From assembly GCA_018241425.1 (NCBI GenBank), contig JAFEDU010000001.1, forward strand, positions 1-64,000: 64,000 bases of DNA, in the 5' to 3' direction. A model generated the notes under the pieces. It searched no databases. It worked only from the letters and a program-made list of their open reading frames with translations, and was not told where the DNA came from. Each line of letters starts with the position of its first letter. Position 1 is the stretch's first letter. The DNA comes from Pseudomonadota bacterium. GTDB lineage: Bacteria; Pseudomonadota; Gammaproteobacteria; Steroidobacterales; Steroidobacteraceae. Positions 54,100 to 63,335 of the stretch are shown piece after piece. Position numbers and translations under genes: made by a program.

Positions 54100-56487
54100 T
54101 CAGCGCCGGTTGCGGCCGCTCTCGCGACTGCCGTTGTCCTGGCCGGAGCCCATGCGACCGCCGCTGAAGCGGCCGCCGCCGGCCTGGCGACCCAGGCGGT
54201 CCTGTTCGAGCTGCTGGTAGTTGCCACGGTCGAAGTCCTGGTGCTGCGACCCGTTACCCGCCGCGCCCCCGAGATTGCCGCCGGTGGCCGGCGTCGTCGT
54301 GTTGCCGCTCGGGCGCGTCGGGGGCTGCACGGGATTCCAGCCTCCGCCGCCGGTGTACTTCTCCCAGCCGCTGTCGGTGTGCTTGTAGACGTTGCCGTCG
54401 TGCCCCGCGTAGACGTCGCCGTTCTGCGTCTTGACTGCGCCGCCGCTGCCGCCGGTGACCGCATTCTGGTAGCCCGCGCCCTTGGCCCCGGTGCTGGAGT
54501 CGAATCCTCCGGCACGCCCGTTGGCGTTGCTGCGGCTCTGCGTGTTCACGGTCTGGTTCGGCCCGGAGAACGTGCTCGAGCCCCAGCGGCCGTACGGGTT
54601 CACGTTCTGGTTGGTCGAGCCGGATACCCCGGTGCGCGCGTTGTAGTAACTGGCGTTGGCCGTGCCGCTGCCGTTGCTCCAGCTGGCGCTGCCGTGTGCG
54701 TAACTGCCGGTCGAGGGGTTGTAGGCAGACCACGCGCCGGCACCGCCGTTCGGGCCATAGATGGCGCCGCCCTGCGCCCAGGCGCCGTTGCTCGGGTTGT
54801 AGTAGGTGCCGCCGCGGGCTGCGCCGCCGTAGGGACCGTACACCACCCCGCCGCGCGCCCACGCACCATTCGCCGGGTTGTACCAGACCGCCCCGGCATA
54901 GGTGTAGGGATAGGGGTAGAAGATCGGCACCGGTCCTGCGATCACCACCGGCGGGTAGTAGAAGCCCGTGCCGTAGACGAGCACGCCCGCACTGACATAG
55001 CCGAGCGTGTAGCCGGCCGTGTAGCCGAAGGTGACGACACCGGGGGCGACCCCATAGATGCGCACGAAGGTGACCGGATACAGGGGACTCGTCACCGGGA
55101 TGGTGTAGATGACGGTCGGCACCGACTCGGCCAGCAGCCACGGGCCTGCGGGTGTCGTGGCCATGAACCACGCGCCGCCCTCGCACGCGTAGTAGGCCTG
55201 GTTCACCTTGAGGACATAGACGTTGGTGTTGACCGCGTAGAAGAGCGGGGTGCCGCCGACGGGTACGAAGTTCGGGGCGCCGGAGTACACCACGGTCAGC
55301 TTCGCGGCATCGCGCTTCAGGGTCGCCGTCTTGGGAACCTGTGCGGCGAGGATCGCTTCCTGGGCGGCGATCGTGCCTGGCACGGATGCGAGCACCGCGG
55401 CATCCGGGCCGGTCGGCGAGATCAGGGCGAAGTCTGGGGGCAGGCGGTCGCCTGCGAACTGCCAGGGCCCGGCGAGCGCGCGCGCGGCAAACCAGCGGCC
55501 GGACAGCAGGACGTAGTAGAGGTTCTGGCCGGGTGCAAAGAACAGCACGGTCGGGGTGTTGCTGACCCGCTGCAGCCCGGTGCCCTCAACCGCACGCAGG
55601 GCCGGCGCGCCCTGCGTCACGATGATCTCCGCCGGCTTCTGGCTGACGAAGATCTGGGGCGGAAGTTGGCCTGCCGGAAGCGGCTTCGCCGGGATGGCGC
55701 GCGCCGTGGTGGCGAACGCCGACTCCTTCTTTAGGGCCAGGAACGCCGGCGGCAGGGTGGCGATGCCCTGGTAGGGGCCGCTTGCCTGGGCCGCCGACAG
55801 CCAGTGGCCGTTGTTCTCGAGGTACCAGGTGCCGTGGTCGACGAACACGCCCCAGTTGGTGTTCACCGCGAAGCTCAGTCCGGACTTGCCCGCCGGGGCC
55901 AGCACCGGCTCGCCGTCGAACACCACGAGGCTCGCGGGGTGGTCGGCGTAGAAGATTACCGGTGGCTGGTTGTTGACCTTCACGGGCGTCGCCGGCAGCT
56001 GCTTCAGGGTGAGCAGCACGCTCGTCAGCGGCACCTGCCGCACCGGCATGGCCGCGAGGGCCGCGCGGATCTTCACCTCCAGGGCCGCGGCCTGTTGCGT
56101 GTCGAGGGCCGGGAAGTGGCTCGAGACCAGCTGTGCGTCGGTGAGGCTCACCGTGCCTGCGGCTTCATCGACGGTGCTCGCGAGCGTGAGCTCGATGGTT
56201 CCCATGATGGGCTGGGGCTGGCCCGCGCGTGCGATCGAGAGTGCCGCGCGCGCCACCAGGCGGCGTCGGTCGGGCCACGCAGTGGCCTGCGGCTGGTAGA
56301 CGGTGACGGTGGCGCCATCCCGCACCAGCGTATGGGGCCACTGGGCGGCCGCCGCCGCCTGTGCCTGGAACGAGTCCGGGGTGGCCTGCGCGTCCGCGGT
56401 CGCAGACCCGGCCAGGGACAGCGCCAGGGCGGCGCCCGCCAGCATTGCGGCGCAGAAGCGCAGGGAGCTCAGGCGTGCGTGCACCAT
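54100..56487 (-). CDS. Large secreted repeat protein
   Basis: Exported protein of 795 residues starting at ATG 56487 (M-V-H-A-R), with a signal peptide ending near A-D-A. The N-terminal 430 residues are globular, with TVYQPQ, repeated SAAQASGPYQG / RALAGPWQFAGD / TTPAGPWLLAES motifs (G-P-W plus hydrophobics), and no cysteine clusters. A hydrophobic Tyr/Gly-rich stretch follows (about 470-540), then degenerate NPxNGxWAxGGxxYGPxGG repeats and a Gly/Ser/Asn-rich tail. This architecture is seen in proteins annotated loosely as carbohydrate-binding or autotransporter-like, but no enzymatic domain is visible. It follows on the same strand as the cysteine-rich protein. Confidence 0.75.
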   Translation of the reverse strand: MVHARLSSLRFCAAMLAGAALALSLAGSATADAQATPDSFQAQAAAAAQWPHTLVRDGATVTVYQPQATAWPDRRRLVARAALSIARAGQPQPIMGTIELTLASTVDEAAGTVSLTDAQLVSSHFPALDTQQAAALEVKIRAALAAMPVRQVPLTSVLLTLKQLPATPVKVNNQPPVIFYADHPASLVVFDGEPVLAPAGKSGLSFAVNTNWGVFVDHGTWYLENNGHWLSAAQASGPYQGIATLPPAFLALKKESAFATTARAIPAKPLPAGQLPPQIFVSQKPAEIIVTQGAPALRAVEGTGLQRVSNTPTVLFFAPGQNLYYVLLSGRWFAARALAGPWQFAGDRLPPDFALISPTGPDAAVLASVPGTIAAQEAILAAQVPKTATLKRDAAKLTVVYSGAPNFVPVGGTPLFYAVNTNVYVLKVNQAYYACEGGAWFMATTPAGPWLLAESVPTVIYTIPVTSPLYPVTFVRIYGVAPGVVTFGYTAGYTLGYVSAGVLVYGTGFYYPPVVIAGPVPIFYPYPYTYAGAVWYNPANGAWARGGVVYGPYGGAARGGTYYNPSNGAWAQGGAIYGPNGGAGAWSAYNPSTGSYAHGSASWSNGSGTANASYYNARTGVSGSTNQNVNPYGRWGSSTFSGPNQTVNTQSRSNANGRAGGFDSSTGAKGAGYQNAVTGGSGGAVKTQNGDVYAGHDGNVYKHTDSGWEKYTGGGGWNPVQPPTRPSGNTTTPATGGNLGGAAGNGSQHQDFDRGNYQQLEQDRLGRQAGGGRFSGGRMGSGQDNGSRESGRNRR

Positions 56488-56712
56488 GGACGGCCTCGCG
56501 GTCTTTGTTGTCGGGGCGGCGGCGGATCTTAGGTTTGGGTGTACGCGGCGGTCAAACGCGCCTTTGCGAAGAAGTGCCAGCCGGTTTCGTGGGTATCCTT
56601 CGCAATTCATTCCCATTACACTCATTTTCATCGCCACTCCAACCGGGCGCGGGGGCTCTTGATGCCCACCGCCTCACACCTAAATAACAACGGGAGAAAT
56701 CCGGTGCGCGTG

Positions 56713-57378
56713 ATGAAGCTATCAATCGGTGGGCTGTCCCTGGCGCTTGCCGTCCTTGCCCTGGCCCTGGCCGGTTGCGCGAGCCGGCCGCCGGACGTCA
56801 TCAACATCGACGGCATGATCCCGATCCAGAACACCAAGATGCCGGACGTGCGGGCCTACCAGGTCCCGAGCTTCGACCGCTCCAAGTACCACGCCCTGTA
56901 CCTCGAGCCGACCACGCTCTACAGCGGCCCGGACGCGGACTTCGGCAGCACCTCGCCGGAGGACCGGCAGCGCATCGCCGCGATGCTGAACTCCGAGATG
57001 CAGCGGGTGCTGTCGCCGGACTTCCGGCTGGTGAGCGCCCCGGGCCCGGGCGTCGTGCGGGTGCACCTGACCCTCGTGGGCATCAACGAGAGCCACCCGG
57101 TGCTGTCGACCGCGCTGCGCCTGACGCCGGTGGGGCTGGTGATGAGCGCCGGCCACGCGATCCGCGACAAGCCGGCGGCCTTCGTCGGCTCCATCAACAT
57201 GGCCGGCGTCGCCTACGACTCCGAGAGCGGCCAGGTGCTCGCGGCCGTGCAGGCGATCATCTCGCCCTCGGCGGTCAACATCACCTCGGGCCTCACCCCG
57301 CTGCGGGCGGCCGAGCTCAGCACCACCCGGGCCGCGGAGGCGTTCCGCGACTACCTGGTACGCACGCGCGGGAGCTGA
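56713..57378 (+). CDS. DUF3313-type lipoprotein
   Basis: Lipoprotein of 221 residues. The signal peptide ends in the lipobox LAGC (Cys about residue 21). The body has KYHALYLEPTTLYSGPDADF, RVHLTLVGI and a C-terminal AFRDYLVRTR, as in DUF3313 proteins, a family of unknown function in proteobacterial envelopes. ATG 56713 is adopted, GTG 56710 is alternative. The RND outer-membrane factor begins 37 bases after its stop on the same strand, so it may be the first gene of the efflux operon. Confidence 0.78.
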   Translation: MKLSIGGLSLALAVLALALAGCASRPPDVINIDGMIPIQNTKMPDVRAYQVPSFDRSKYHALYLEPTTLYSGPDADFGSTSPEDRQRIAAMLNSEMQRVLSPDFRLVSAPGPGVVRVHLTLVGINESHPVLSTALRLTPVGLVMSAGHAIRDKPAAFVGSINMAGVAYDSESGQVLAAVQAIISPSAVNITSGLTPLRAAELSTTRAAEAFRDYLVRTRGS

Positions 57379-57415
57379 GCCTCCCGGGCGCCTCGTCAAT
57401 CACTTAAGGCCAGCG

Positions 57416-59002
57416 ATGCCGGTGGCTGTCACGCGCGAGTCGGGGGTCTTTGGCCCGCACCGGGGCGTCCTCGTGCTCGCCGCGTTTGCCCTCGCGCTGG
57501 CCGGATGCAAGGTGGGTCCCAACTTCAAGCGCCCCGAGACCCAGGTGGCCCAGCACTGGATCGACGCGCCGCCGCAGGCGACGCCCGAGCCGGTCGACAC
57601 CGCGGGCTGGTGGAAGCTGTTCGCGGATCCCACCCTCGATGACCTGATCGACAGCGCCTACCACGGCAACCTGTCGCTGCAGGCGGCGGCCGCGCACATC
57701 CTGCAGGCCCAGGCACAGCTCAATGTCGATATCGGGCAGCTCCTTCCCCAGCAGCAGGTGCTGGCGGGCGGCGCCCAGTACGAGCGCCAGGCGCAGTCGC
57801 AGCTGCTCGCGCTCGGCCAGAACCCCGTGGTGAAGTCCAGCCAGCTCGGGCTGTCGGCCACCTGGGAGCTCGATTTCTGGGGCAAGTACCGGCGTGCCAT
57901 CGAGGCCGACCGCGCCGCGATGCGGGCCTCGATCGCGGCCTACGACAGTGCGCTCGTGAGCCTGACGGCGGGAGTGGCGAGCACCTACGTGAACATCCGG
58001 ACTTACGAGGCCCGGATCAAGGTGTCCGAGGACAACCTCGACATCCAGAAGGAGAGCCTGCGCATCGCCAGGGCGCAGTTCGAGGCCGGTGAGACCAGCG
58101 AGCTCGACGTGCAGCAGGCGCAGACCCAGCTGTCGCAGACCCAGGCGCAGATCCCGGGCCTGAAGAACTCGCTGCGCACGAACAAGGACTCGCTCGCGGT
58201 CCTGCTCGGGATCACGCCTGGCGAGGCCGACGCGCGCCTCGGGACCACGAGCGTCATCCCGACCGCCCCGGATCACGTCGCCGACGGCGTGCCCAGGGAC
58301 CTCCTGCGCCGCCGCCCGGACGTGCTGCAGGCCGAGCTCACCGCCGCGGCGCAGTCGGCGGGCATCGGCGTGGCCAAGGCCAACCTGTTCCCCTCGTTTT
58401 CGCTCAGCGGCAGCTTCGGGTTCGTGGGCACCAATGCCCGCAACGGCTCGATCGGCGACCTGTTCAACTGGGACAACCGCGCCGCGAGCGCAGGCGCCTC
58501 GTTCGTTTTCCCGATCCTCAACTACGGGCGCATCGTGAACGCGGTCCGGGTGCAGGACGCCGTCTTCCAGCAGGCCGTGCTCACCTACCAGAACACCGTG
58601 CTGCAGGCGCAGCAGGAAGTCGAGGACTCGCGCTCCGGCTTCGCCGCCGCCCGGGAGACGCTGGCCACCCTGACGGAGGCGGCGAACTCGGCCCGGCGCG
58701 CCACGCAGCTGGCCATCGTGCGCTACAAGGAGGGGGCGGCCGACTACACGACGGTGCTGTCAGCCGAGCAGTCCCAGCTCCAGATCGAGGATGCGCTGGC
58801 CACGGCGCGCGGCAGCGTGCCGCTTGCCGTGGTGGGGATCTACCGGGCACTGGGCGGCGGCTGGCAGCTGCGCGAGGGCCAGGACCTGCTGCCGGCCAGG
58901 ACCCGCCAGGAGATGGAGCACCGCACCTACTGGGGCGGCCTGCCCGACAGTGGCCGCACGCTTGCGCCGGTGGCCGACGATGCGAAGGGGAACAATCCGT
59001 GA
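57416..59002 (+). CDS. RND efflux outer-membrane lipoprotein (OprM/NodT family)
   Basis: TolC-type exit channel of 528 residues. The signal peptide ends LAGC, so the mature protein is lipidated. The two OEP repeats are visible: WWKLFADPTLDDLIDSAYHGN and, after the long coiled-coil region, RRRPDVLQAELTAAAQSAGIGVAKANLFPS (in part), with LFNWDNRAASAGASF in the barrel. The C-terminal end is Gly/Arg-rich and not conserved. It overlaps the adaptor gene (GTGA). Confidence 0.92.
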   Translation: MPVAVTRESGVFGPHRGVLVLAAFALALAGCKVGPNFKRPETQVAQHWIDAPPQATPEPVDTAGWWKLFADPTLDDLIDSAYHGNLSLQAAAAHILQAQAQLNVDIGQLLPQQQVLAGGAQYERQAQSQLLALGQNPVVKSSQLGLSATWELDFWGKYRRAIEADRAAMRASIAAYDSALVSLTAGVASTYVNIRTYEARIKVSEDNLDIQKESLRIARAQFEAGETSELDVQQAQTQLSQTQAQIPGLKNSLRTNKDSLAVLLGITPGEADARLGTTSVIPTAPDHVADGVPRDLLRRRPDVLQAELTAAAQSAGIGVAKANLFPSFSLSGSFGFVGTNARNGSIGDLFNWDNRAASAGASFVFPILNYGRIVNAVRVQDAVFQQAVLTYQNTVLQAQQEVEDSRSGFAAARETLATLTEAANSARRATQLAIVRYKEGAADYTTVLSAEQSQLQIEDALATARGSVPLAVVGIYRALGGGWQLREGQDLLPARTRQEMEHRTYWGGLPDSGRTLAPVADDAKGNNP

Positions 59003-60147
59003 GTCTCACGTCCACGAACGCCCGGGCCGGGGCTGCTCGCCGGGTCGCAGGCCTCGCCGTATGCGCGCCACTCCTGCTCGCGGCCTGCGGGCGCTCGAAC
59101 CACTACGAGCCGCCGCCGCCGCCGCAGGTCACGGTCAGCAAGCCCATCAAGGTGCCGATCACCGACTACCTGCTCGCGACCGGCACGGTGTCCGCCGCCA
59201 ACAGCGTCGACCTCGTGGCGCGGGTCGAGGGCTACCTGCGCAGCATCAACTTCGCCGACGGCAGCCCGGTGAAGAAGGGGCAGCTGCTGTTCGTGATCCA
59301 GCCCGAGCCCTACCAGGCGAACCTCGCCTCGGCGCAGGCGGTGCTCGAGAACGCGCAGTCGGAGTACCAGCGCCAGCTGCGCATGATCAAGGAGAACGCC
59401 ACCTCCCAGGCCAACGTGGAGAAGTGGCGTGCCAACCGCGACCAGGCGGCCGCGTCCGTGGACCTCGCCAAGATCCAGCTCGGCTACACCCGCATCACCG
59501 CGCCGTTCGACGGCCGCATCGACCGGCACCTGGTGGACGCCGGGAACCTCGTCGGCGCCTCGGGGCAGGCCACCAAGCTGGCGAGCGTCGAGCAGATCGA
59601 GCCGGCCTACGTGTACTTCACGGTCAACGAGCGCGACCTCCTGCGCGTGCGCAGCGCGGCCGCCGCGGCCGGGCGGCCCATCAACGGGAAAGTGCCCCCG
59701 GTGCCGGTGGCGGTCGGGCTGCAGACCGAGACCGGCTACCCGCACGAGGGCACGCTGGACTTCGCGAGCAACAGCCTCGACACCGGCAGCGGCACCCTGC
59801 AGCTGCGCGCCATCGTGCCGAATGCCAAGTCGGTCCTGCTGCCGGGGCTGTTCGCGCGCGTGCGCGTCCCGCTCTCGGACGCGGTGCCCCAGTGGGTGGT
59901 CCCCGACCGCGCGGTGACGACCGACCAGGTCGGCAGCTACGTGCTCGTGGTGGGACCGGACCACAAGGTCATCCAGCAGCGCATCGAGATCGGCGCGGTC
60001 CAGAACGGGATGCGGGTGGTCGTATCGGGCCTCCCGCCCGACAGCGACGTGGTGACCAACGGCCTGCAGTTCGCCGTGCCCGGCAACTCGGTGGCCCCGA
60101 CCGAGAAGCCGCTCACCGTGCCGGGCGCCCCGGGGACCGCGCAGTAA
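58999..60147 (+). CDS. RND efflux periplasmic adaptor (HlyD/AcrA family)
   Basis: Membrane-fusion protein of 382 residues with a lipoprotein signal peptide (LLLAAC). It has the lipoyl halves (GTVSAANSVDLVARVEGYLRSI; DLAKIQLGYTRITAPFDGRID), a short coiled-coil hairpin between them, a beta-barrel domain and a membrane-proximal domain. It bridges the inner pump and the outer channel. The GTG start overlaps the upstream stop; the pump gene begins four bases after its stop. Confidence 0.93.
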   Translation: MSLTSTNARAGAARRVAGLAVCAPLLLAACGRSNHYEPPPPPQVTVSKPIKVPITDYLLATGTVSAANSVDLVARVEGYLRSINFADGSPVKKGQLLFVIQPEPYQANLASAQAVLENAQSEYQRQLRMIKENATSQANVEKWRANRDQAAASVDLAKIQLGYTRITAPFDGRIDRHLVDAGNLVGASGQATKLASVEQIEPAYVYFTVNERDLLRVRSAAAAAGRPINGKVPPVPVAVGLQTETGYPHEGTLDFASNSLDTGSGTLQLRAIVPNAKSVLLPGLFARVRVPLSDAVPQWVVPDRAVTTDQVGSYVLVVGPDHKVIQQRIEIGAVQNGMRVVVSGLPPDSDVVTNGLQFAVPGNSVAPTEKPLTVPGAPGTAQ

Positions 60148-60151
60148 GCCC

Positions 60152-63100
60152 ATGATCGCGAAGTTCTTCATCGAGCGGCCGGTGCTCGCGAACGTCATCG
60201 CGCTGCTGACGATGCTCCTCGGGGTCGTCGCGATCTTCACGCTGCCGGTGTCGCAGTACCCGCCCATCACGCCGCCGACCGTGCAGGTGACGACGCGCTA
60301 CCCCGGCGCCAATGCCCAGACACTCATCAACACCGTCGCGCTGCCGATCGAGCAGCAGGTGAACGGTGTCGAGAACATGCTGTACATGCAGTCGACGAGC
60401 ACCAACGACGGCAACTACACGCTCACCGTGACCTTCAAGGTCGGCACGGACCTGGACTTCGCGCAGGTGCTGGTGCAGAACCGCGTCGCCTCGGCACTCG
60501 CCTCGCTCCCGCCGGCGGTGCAGAACAACGGCGTCGTCACCAAGAAGAAGTCGACCGCCATCCTGCAGATCATCACCCTCACGAGCAGCGACCCTCACTT
60601 CGACAGCCTCTTCCTGAGCAACTACGCCTCGATCCGCATGCGCGACGTGCTGGCGCGCCTGCCCGGCGTCGGCGACGTGACGGTGTTCGGCATCGGGCAG
60701 TACAGCATGCGGGTGTGGCTGAACCCGCAGCAGCTGCTGGCGCGCTCGCTCACGCCCAAGGACGTGATGAACGCCATCATGCAGCAGAACCAGGAGGTCG
60801 CTGCAGGACAGGTGGGTACCCCGCCGGCCGCCTCGGGGCAGGACTTCCAGCTCACGGTGAACGTGCCCGGCGCGCTCAACGACGTGCACGAGTTCGAGGA
60901 CATCATCGTCAAGACCGACTCGGCCGCCGAGGGGAGCCGCGCGATCACGCGCGTGCGCGACGTCGCGCGCGTGGAGCTCGGGGCGCAGACCTACAGCCAG
61001 TCCTTCACCATGGACGGCAAGCCCGCCGCGGGCATCGCGGTGTTCCAGCTGCCGGAGGCCAACGCGCTCGACGTCGCGCAGGAAGTGCAGGCCAAGATCA
61101 AGGCGATGTCGGCCGACTTCCCCAAGGGCCTCACCTACACCATCCCCTTCGACACCACCAAGTTCGTCTCCGCCTCGATCCACGAGGTGTACCGCACGCT
61201 CATCGAGGCGGGCATCCTGGTGCTGGTGGTGATCCTGGTGTTCCTGCAGAACTGGCGCGCGACGCTGGTGCCGGCCACCACCGTGCCGGTCACCATCATC
61301 GGCGCCTTTGCGGCCATGGCGGCGATGGGCTTCTCGGTGAACGTGCTGACGCTCCTGTCCCTGGTGCTCGCGATCGGGATCGTGGTCGACGATGCCATCG
61401 TGGTGGTGGAGGGCGTGAGCCAGAACATCGAGCGCGGGCAGACTCCCCACGATGCCTCCGTGAACGCCATGCGCGAGCTCCTGGGTCCCATCATCGGGAT
61501 CACGCTGGTGCTGATGTCGGTGTTCCTGCCGGCCGCCTTCATGCCCGGCATCAGCGGGCAGATGTACCGGCAGTTCGCCCTCGTGATCGCCGCCACCGCG
61601 CTCATCAGCGCCATCAACGCCGCCACCCTCAAGCCCACCCAGTGCGCGCTGTGGCTGCGGCCGGTCGACCCCAACCACAAGAAGAACTGGTTCTACCGCG
61701 GCTTCGACCGGCTGTACAACCCCATCGAGCAGTGGTACGTGCGGCTCATGGGCCGCATGGTCGGGCACGCGGGCCTCATGGCGCTGGTGGCCGGGGTGCT
61801 GGTGTGCCTGTCGGTGTTCGCGCTCACGCGCGTGCCGACGAGCTTCATCCCGCTCGAGGACCAGGGTTACCTCCTGGTGGCGGTGCAGCTGCCCGATGCC
61901 GCCTCGCTCGAGCGCACCCAGGCGGTGCTCTCGAAGGTCACCGAGGAGGCGCTGAAGACCCCGGGGGTCGAGCACGCCATCACCATCGGCGGCGTCTCGG
62001 CACTCGACAACAGTGCCTCGCTCGCCAACGCCGGCGTCATCTATCTCACGCTCAAGGACTGGGACGAGCGCTACAAGACCAAGGGGCAGGGCCTCAAGGA
62101 CCTCTACCAGACCCTCGCCAGGCGCCTGTCCCAGCTCGAGGCGGCCCGGGTGCTGGTGGTGCCGCCCCCGCCGATCCAGGGCATCGGTAACTCCGGCGGC
62201 TTCCAGATGCAGGTCGAGCTCGCCGACGGCACCTTCGACTACCAGAAGCTGCAGCGCGTCACCGACCTTCTGGTGAGCGATGCCAACACGCAGACCGGGC
62301 TCGAGCGCGTCATGACCACCTTCCGCGCCAACGTCCCGCAGCTCTCGGCGGACATCAACCGCGCCAAGGCGCAGTCGCTCGGGGTCTCGGTCGGGAGCGT
62401 CTTCGACACCCTGCAGACCTACCTGGGGTCCACCTACAGCGGCCAGATCACCAAGTTCGGCCGCGTGTTCCCGGTCTTCGTGCAGGCCGACAGCGCCTAT
62501 CGCCTCACACCGCAGGAACTGCGGCGCTACTACGTGCGCAGCTCCACCGGCTCGATGGTGCCCATCGGCACGCTGGCGGATGTCGACTACACCCAGGGGC
62601 CGGCGCTCATCAGCCTCTACAACCTGTACCCCTCGAGCTCGGTGAACGGCATGACCGCCAACGGGTTCAGTTCCGGGCAGTCGCTGGACACGATGGACGA
62701 GCTCACCACCAAGACGCTGCCGCCCGGGGTAAAGGCAGAGTGGACAGCGATGTCCTACCAGGAGAAGCTCGCCGGCAGCTCGGCCTACATCGTCTTCGGC
62801 CTTGGGATGCTGCTCGTGTACCTGGTGCTGGCCGGCCAGTACGGGAGCTGGGTAACGCCCGCCGCGGTGATTTTCGGGGTGCCGCTCGCGCTCCTGGGTA
62901 CAGGCGGCGCGCTGCTCGCCCTCGGCATCGCCAACAACCTGTACACCCAGATCGGGCTCGTGCTCCTGATCGCGCTGTCGGCGAAGAATGCCATCCTGAT
63001 CGTGGAAGTGGCGCGCGAGCTGCACGCAGAAGGGCACAGCGTGGAGGAGGCGGCCGTGAAGGCCGCCGAGAAGCGCTTCCGCCCCATCGTGATGACCTCG

Positions 63101-63319
63101 TTTGCCTTCATCCTGGGCGTACTGCCCCTGGTGCTCGCCAAGGGCGCCGGGGCCTCGGCGCGCGCCTCGATCGGCATCGCCGTGTTCTCCGGCATGCTCG
63201 CGTCCACCTGCCTCGCGGTGCTGTTCGTGCCCTCGTTCTTCGTGATCCTGCAGCGCTGGCAGGACCGGCGCACGGGCCGTACGGCAGCCACGCCACCGGT
63301 CGCGCCCGCGCCGCCATGA
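60152..63319 (+). CDS. RND multidrug efflux pump, HAE1 family
   Basis: Inner-membrane proton-driven pump of 1055 residues with twelve transmembrane helices in two repeats. The start MIAKFFIERPVLANVIAL, periplasmic loop blocks (QYPPITPPTVQVTTRYPGAN; GVENMLYMQSTSTNDG) and helix 4 LVLAIGIVVDDAIVVVE with the paired aspartates needed for proton relay are diagnostic of the AcrB/MexB group. The second repeat has the helix 10 lysine-containing ALSAKNAILIVEVA. With the two genes before it, it forms a complete tripartite pump; substrates cannot be predicted. Local regulators of the TetR type are not present. Confidence 0.96.
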   Translation: MIAKFFIERPVLANVIALLTMLLGVVAIFTLPVSQYPPITPPTVQVTTRYPGANAQTLINTVALPIEQQVNGVENMLYMQSTSTNDGNYTLTVTFKVGTDLDFAQVLVQNRVASALASLPPAVQNNGVVTKKKSTAILQIITLTSSDPHFDSLFLSNYASIRMRDVLARLPGVGDVTVFGIGQYSMRVWLNPQQLLARSLTPKDVMNAIMQQNQEVAAGQVGTPPAASGQDFQLTVNVPGALNDVHEFEDIIVKTDSAAEGSRAITRVRDVARVELGAQTYSQSFTMDGKPAAGIAVFQLPEANALDVAQEVQAKIKAMSADFPKGLTYTIPFDTTKFVSASIHEVYRTLIEAGILVLVVILVFLQNWRATLVPATTVPVTIIGAFAAMAAMGFSVNVLTLLSLVLAIGIVVDDAIVVVEGVSQNIERGQTPHDASVNAMRELLGPIIGITLVLMSVFLPAAFMPGISGQMYRQFALVIAATALISAINAATLKPTQCALWLRPVDPNHKKNWFYRGFDRLYNPIEQWYVRLMGRMVGHAGLMALVAGVLVCLSVFALTRVPTSFIPLEDQGYLLVAVQLPDAASLERTQAVLSKVTEEALKTPGVEHAITIGGVSALDNSASLANAGVIYLTLKDWDERYKTKGQGLKDLYQTLARRLSQLEAARVLVVPPPPIQGIGNSGGFQMQVELADGTFDYQKLQRVTDLLVSDANTQTGLERVMTTFRANVPQLSADINRAKAQSLGVSVGSVFDTLQTYLGSTYSGQITKFGRVFPVFVQADSAYRLTPQELRRYYVRSSTGSMVPIGTLADVDYTQGPALISLYNLYPSSSVNGMTANGFSSGQSLDTMDELTTKTLPPGVKAEWTAMSYQEKLAGSSAYIVFGLGMLLVYLVLAGQYGSWVTPAAVIFGVPLALLGTGGALLALGIANNLYTQIGLVLLIALSAKNAILIVEVARELHAEGHSVEEAAVKAAEKRFRPIVMTSFAFILGVLPLVLAKGAGASARASIGIAVFSGMLASTCLAVLFVPSFFVILQRWQDRRTGRTAATPPVAPAPP

Positions 63320-63335
63320 GGCGAGAGCCCCCGCG

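Noticed and set aside
60113..63037. A 974-codon open frame on the minus strand
   Set aside because: It is antisense to the RND pump gene, has no recognisable protein features and arises from the high GC content.
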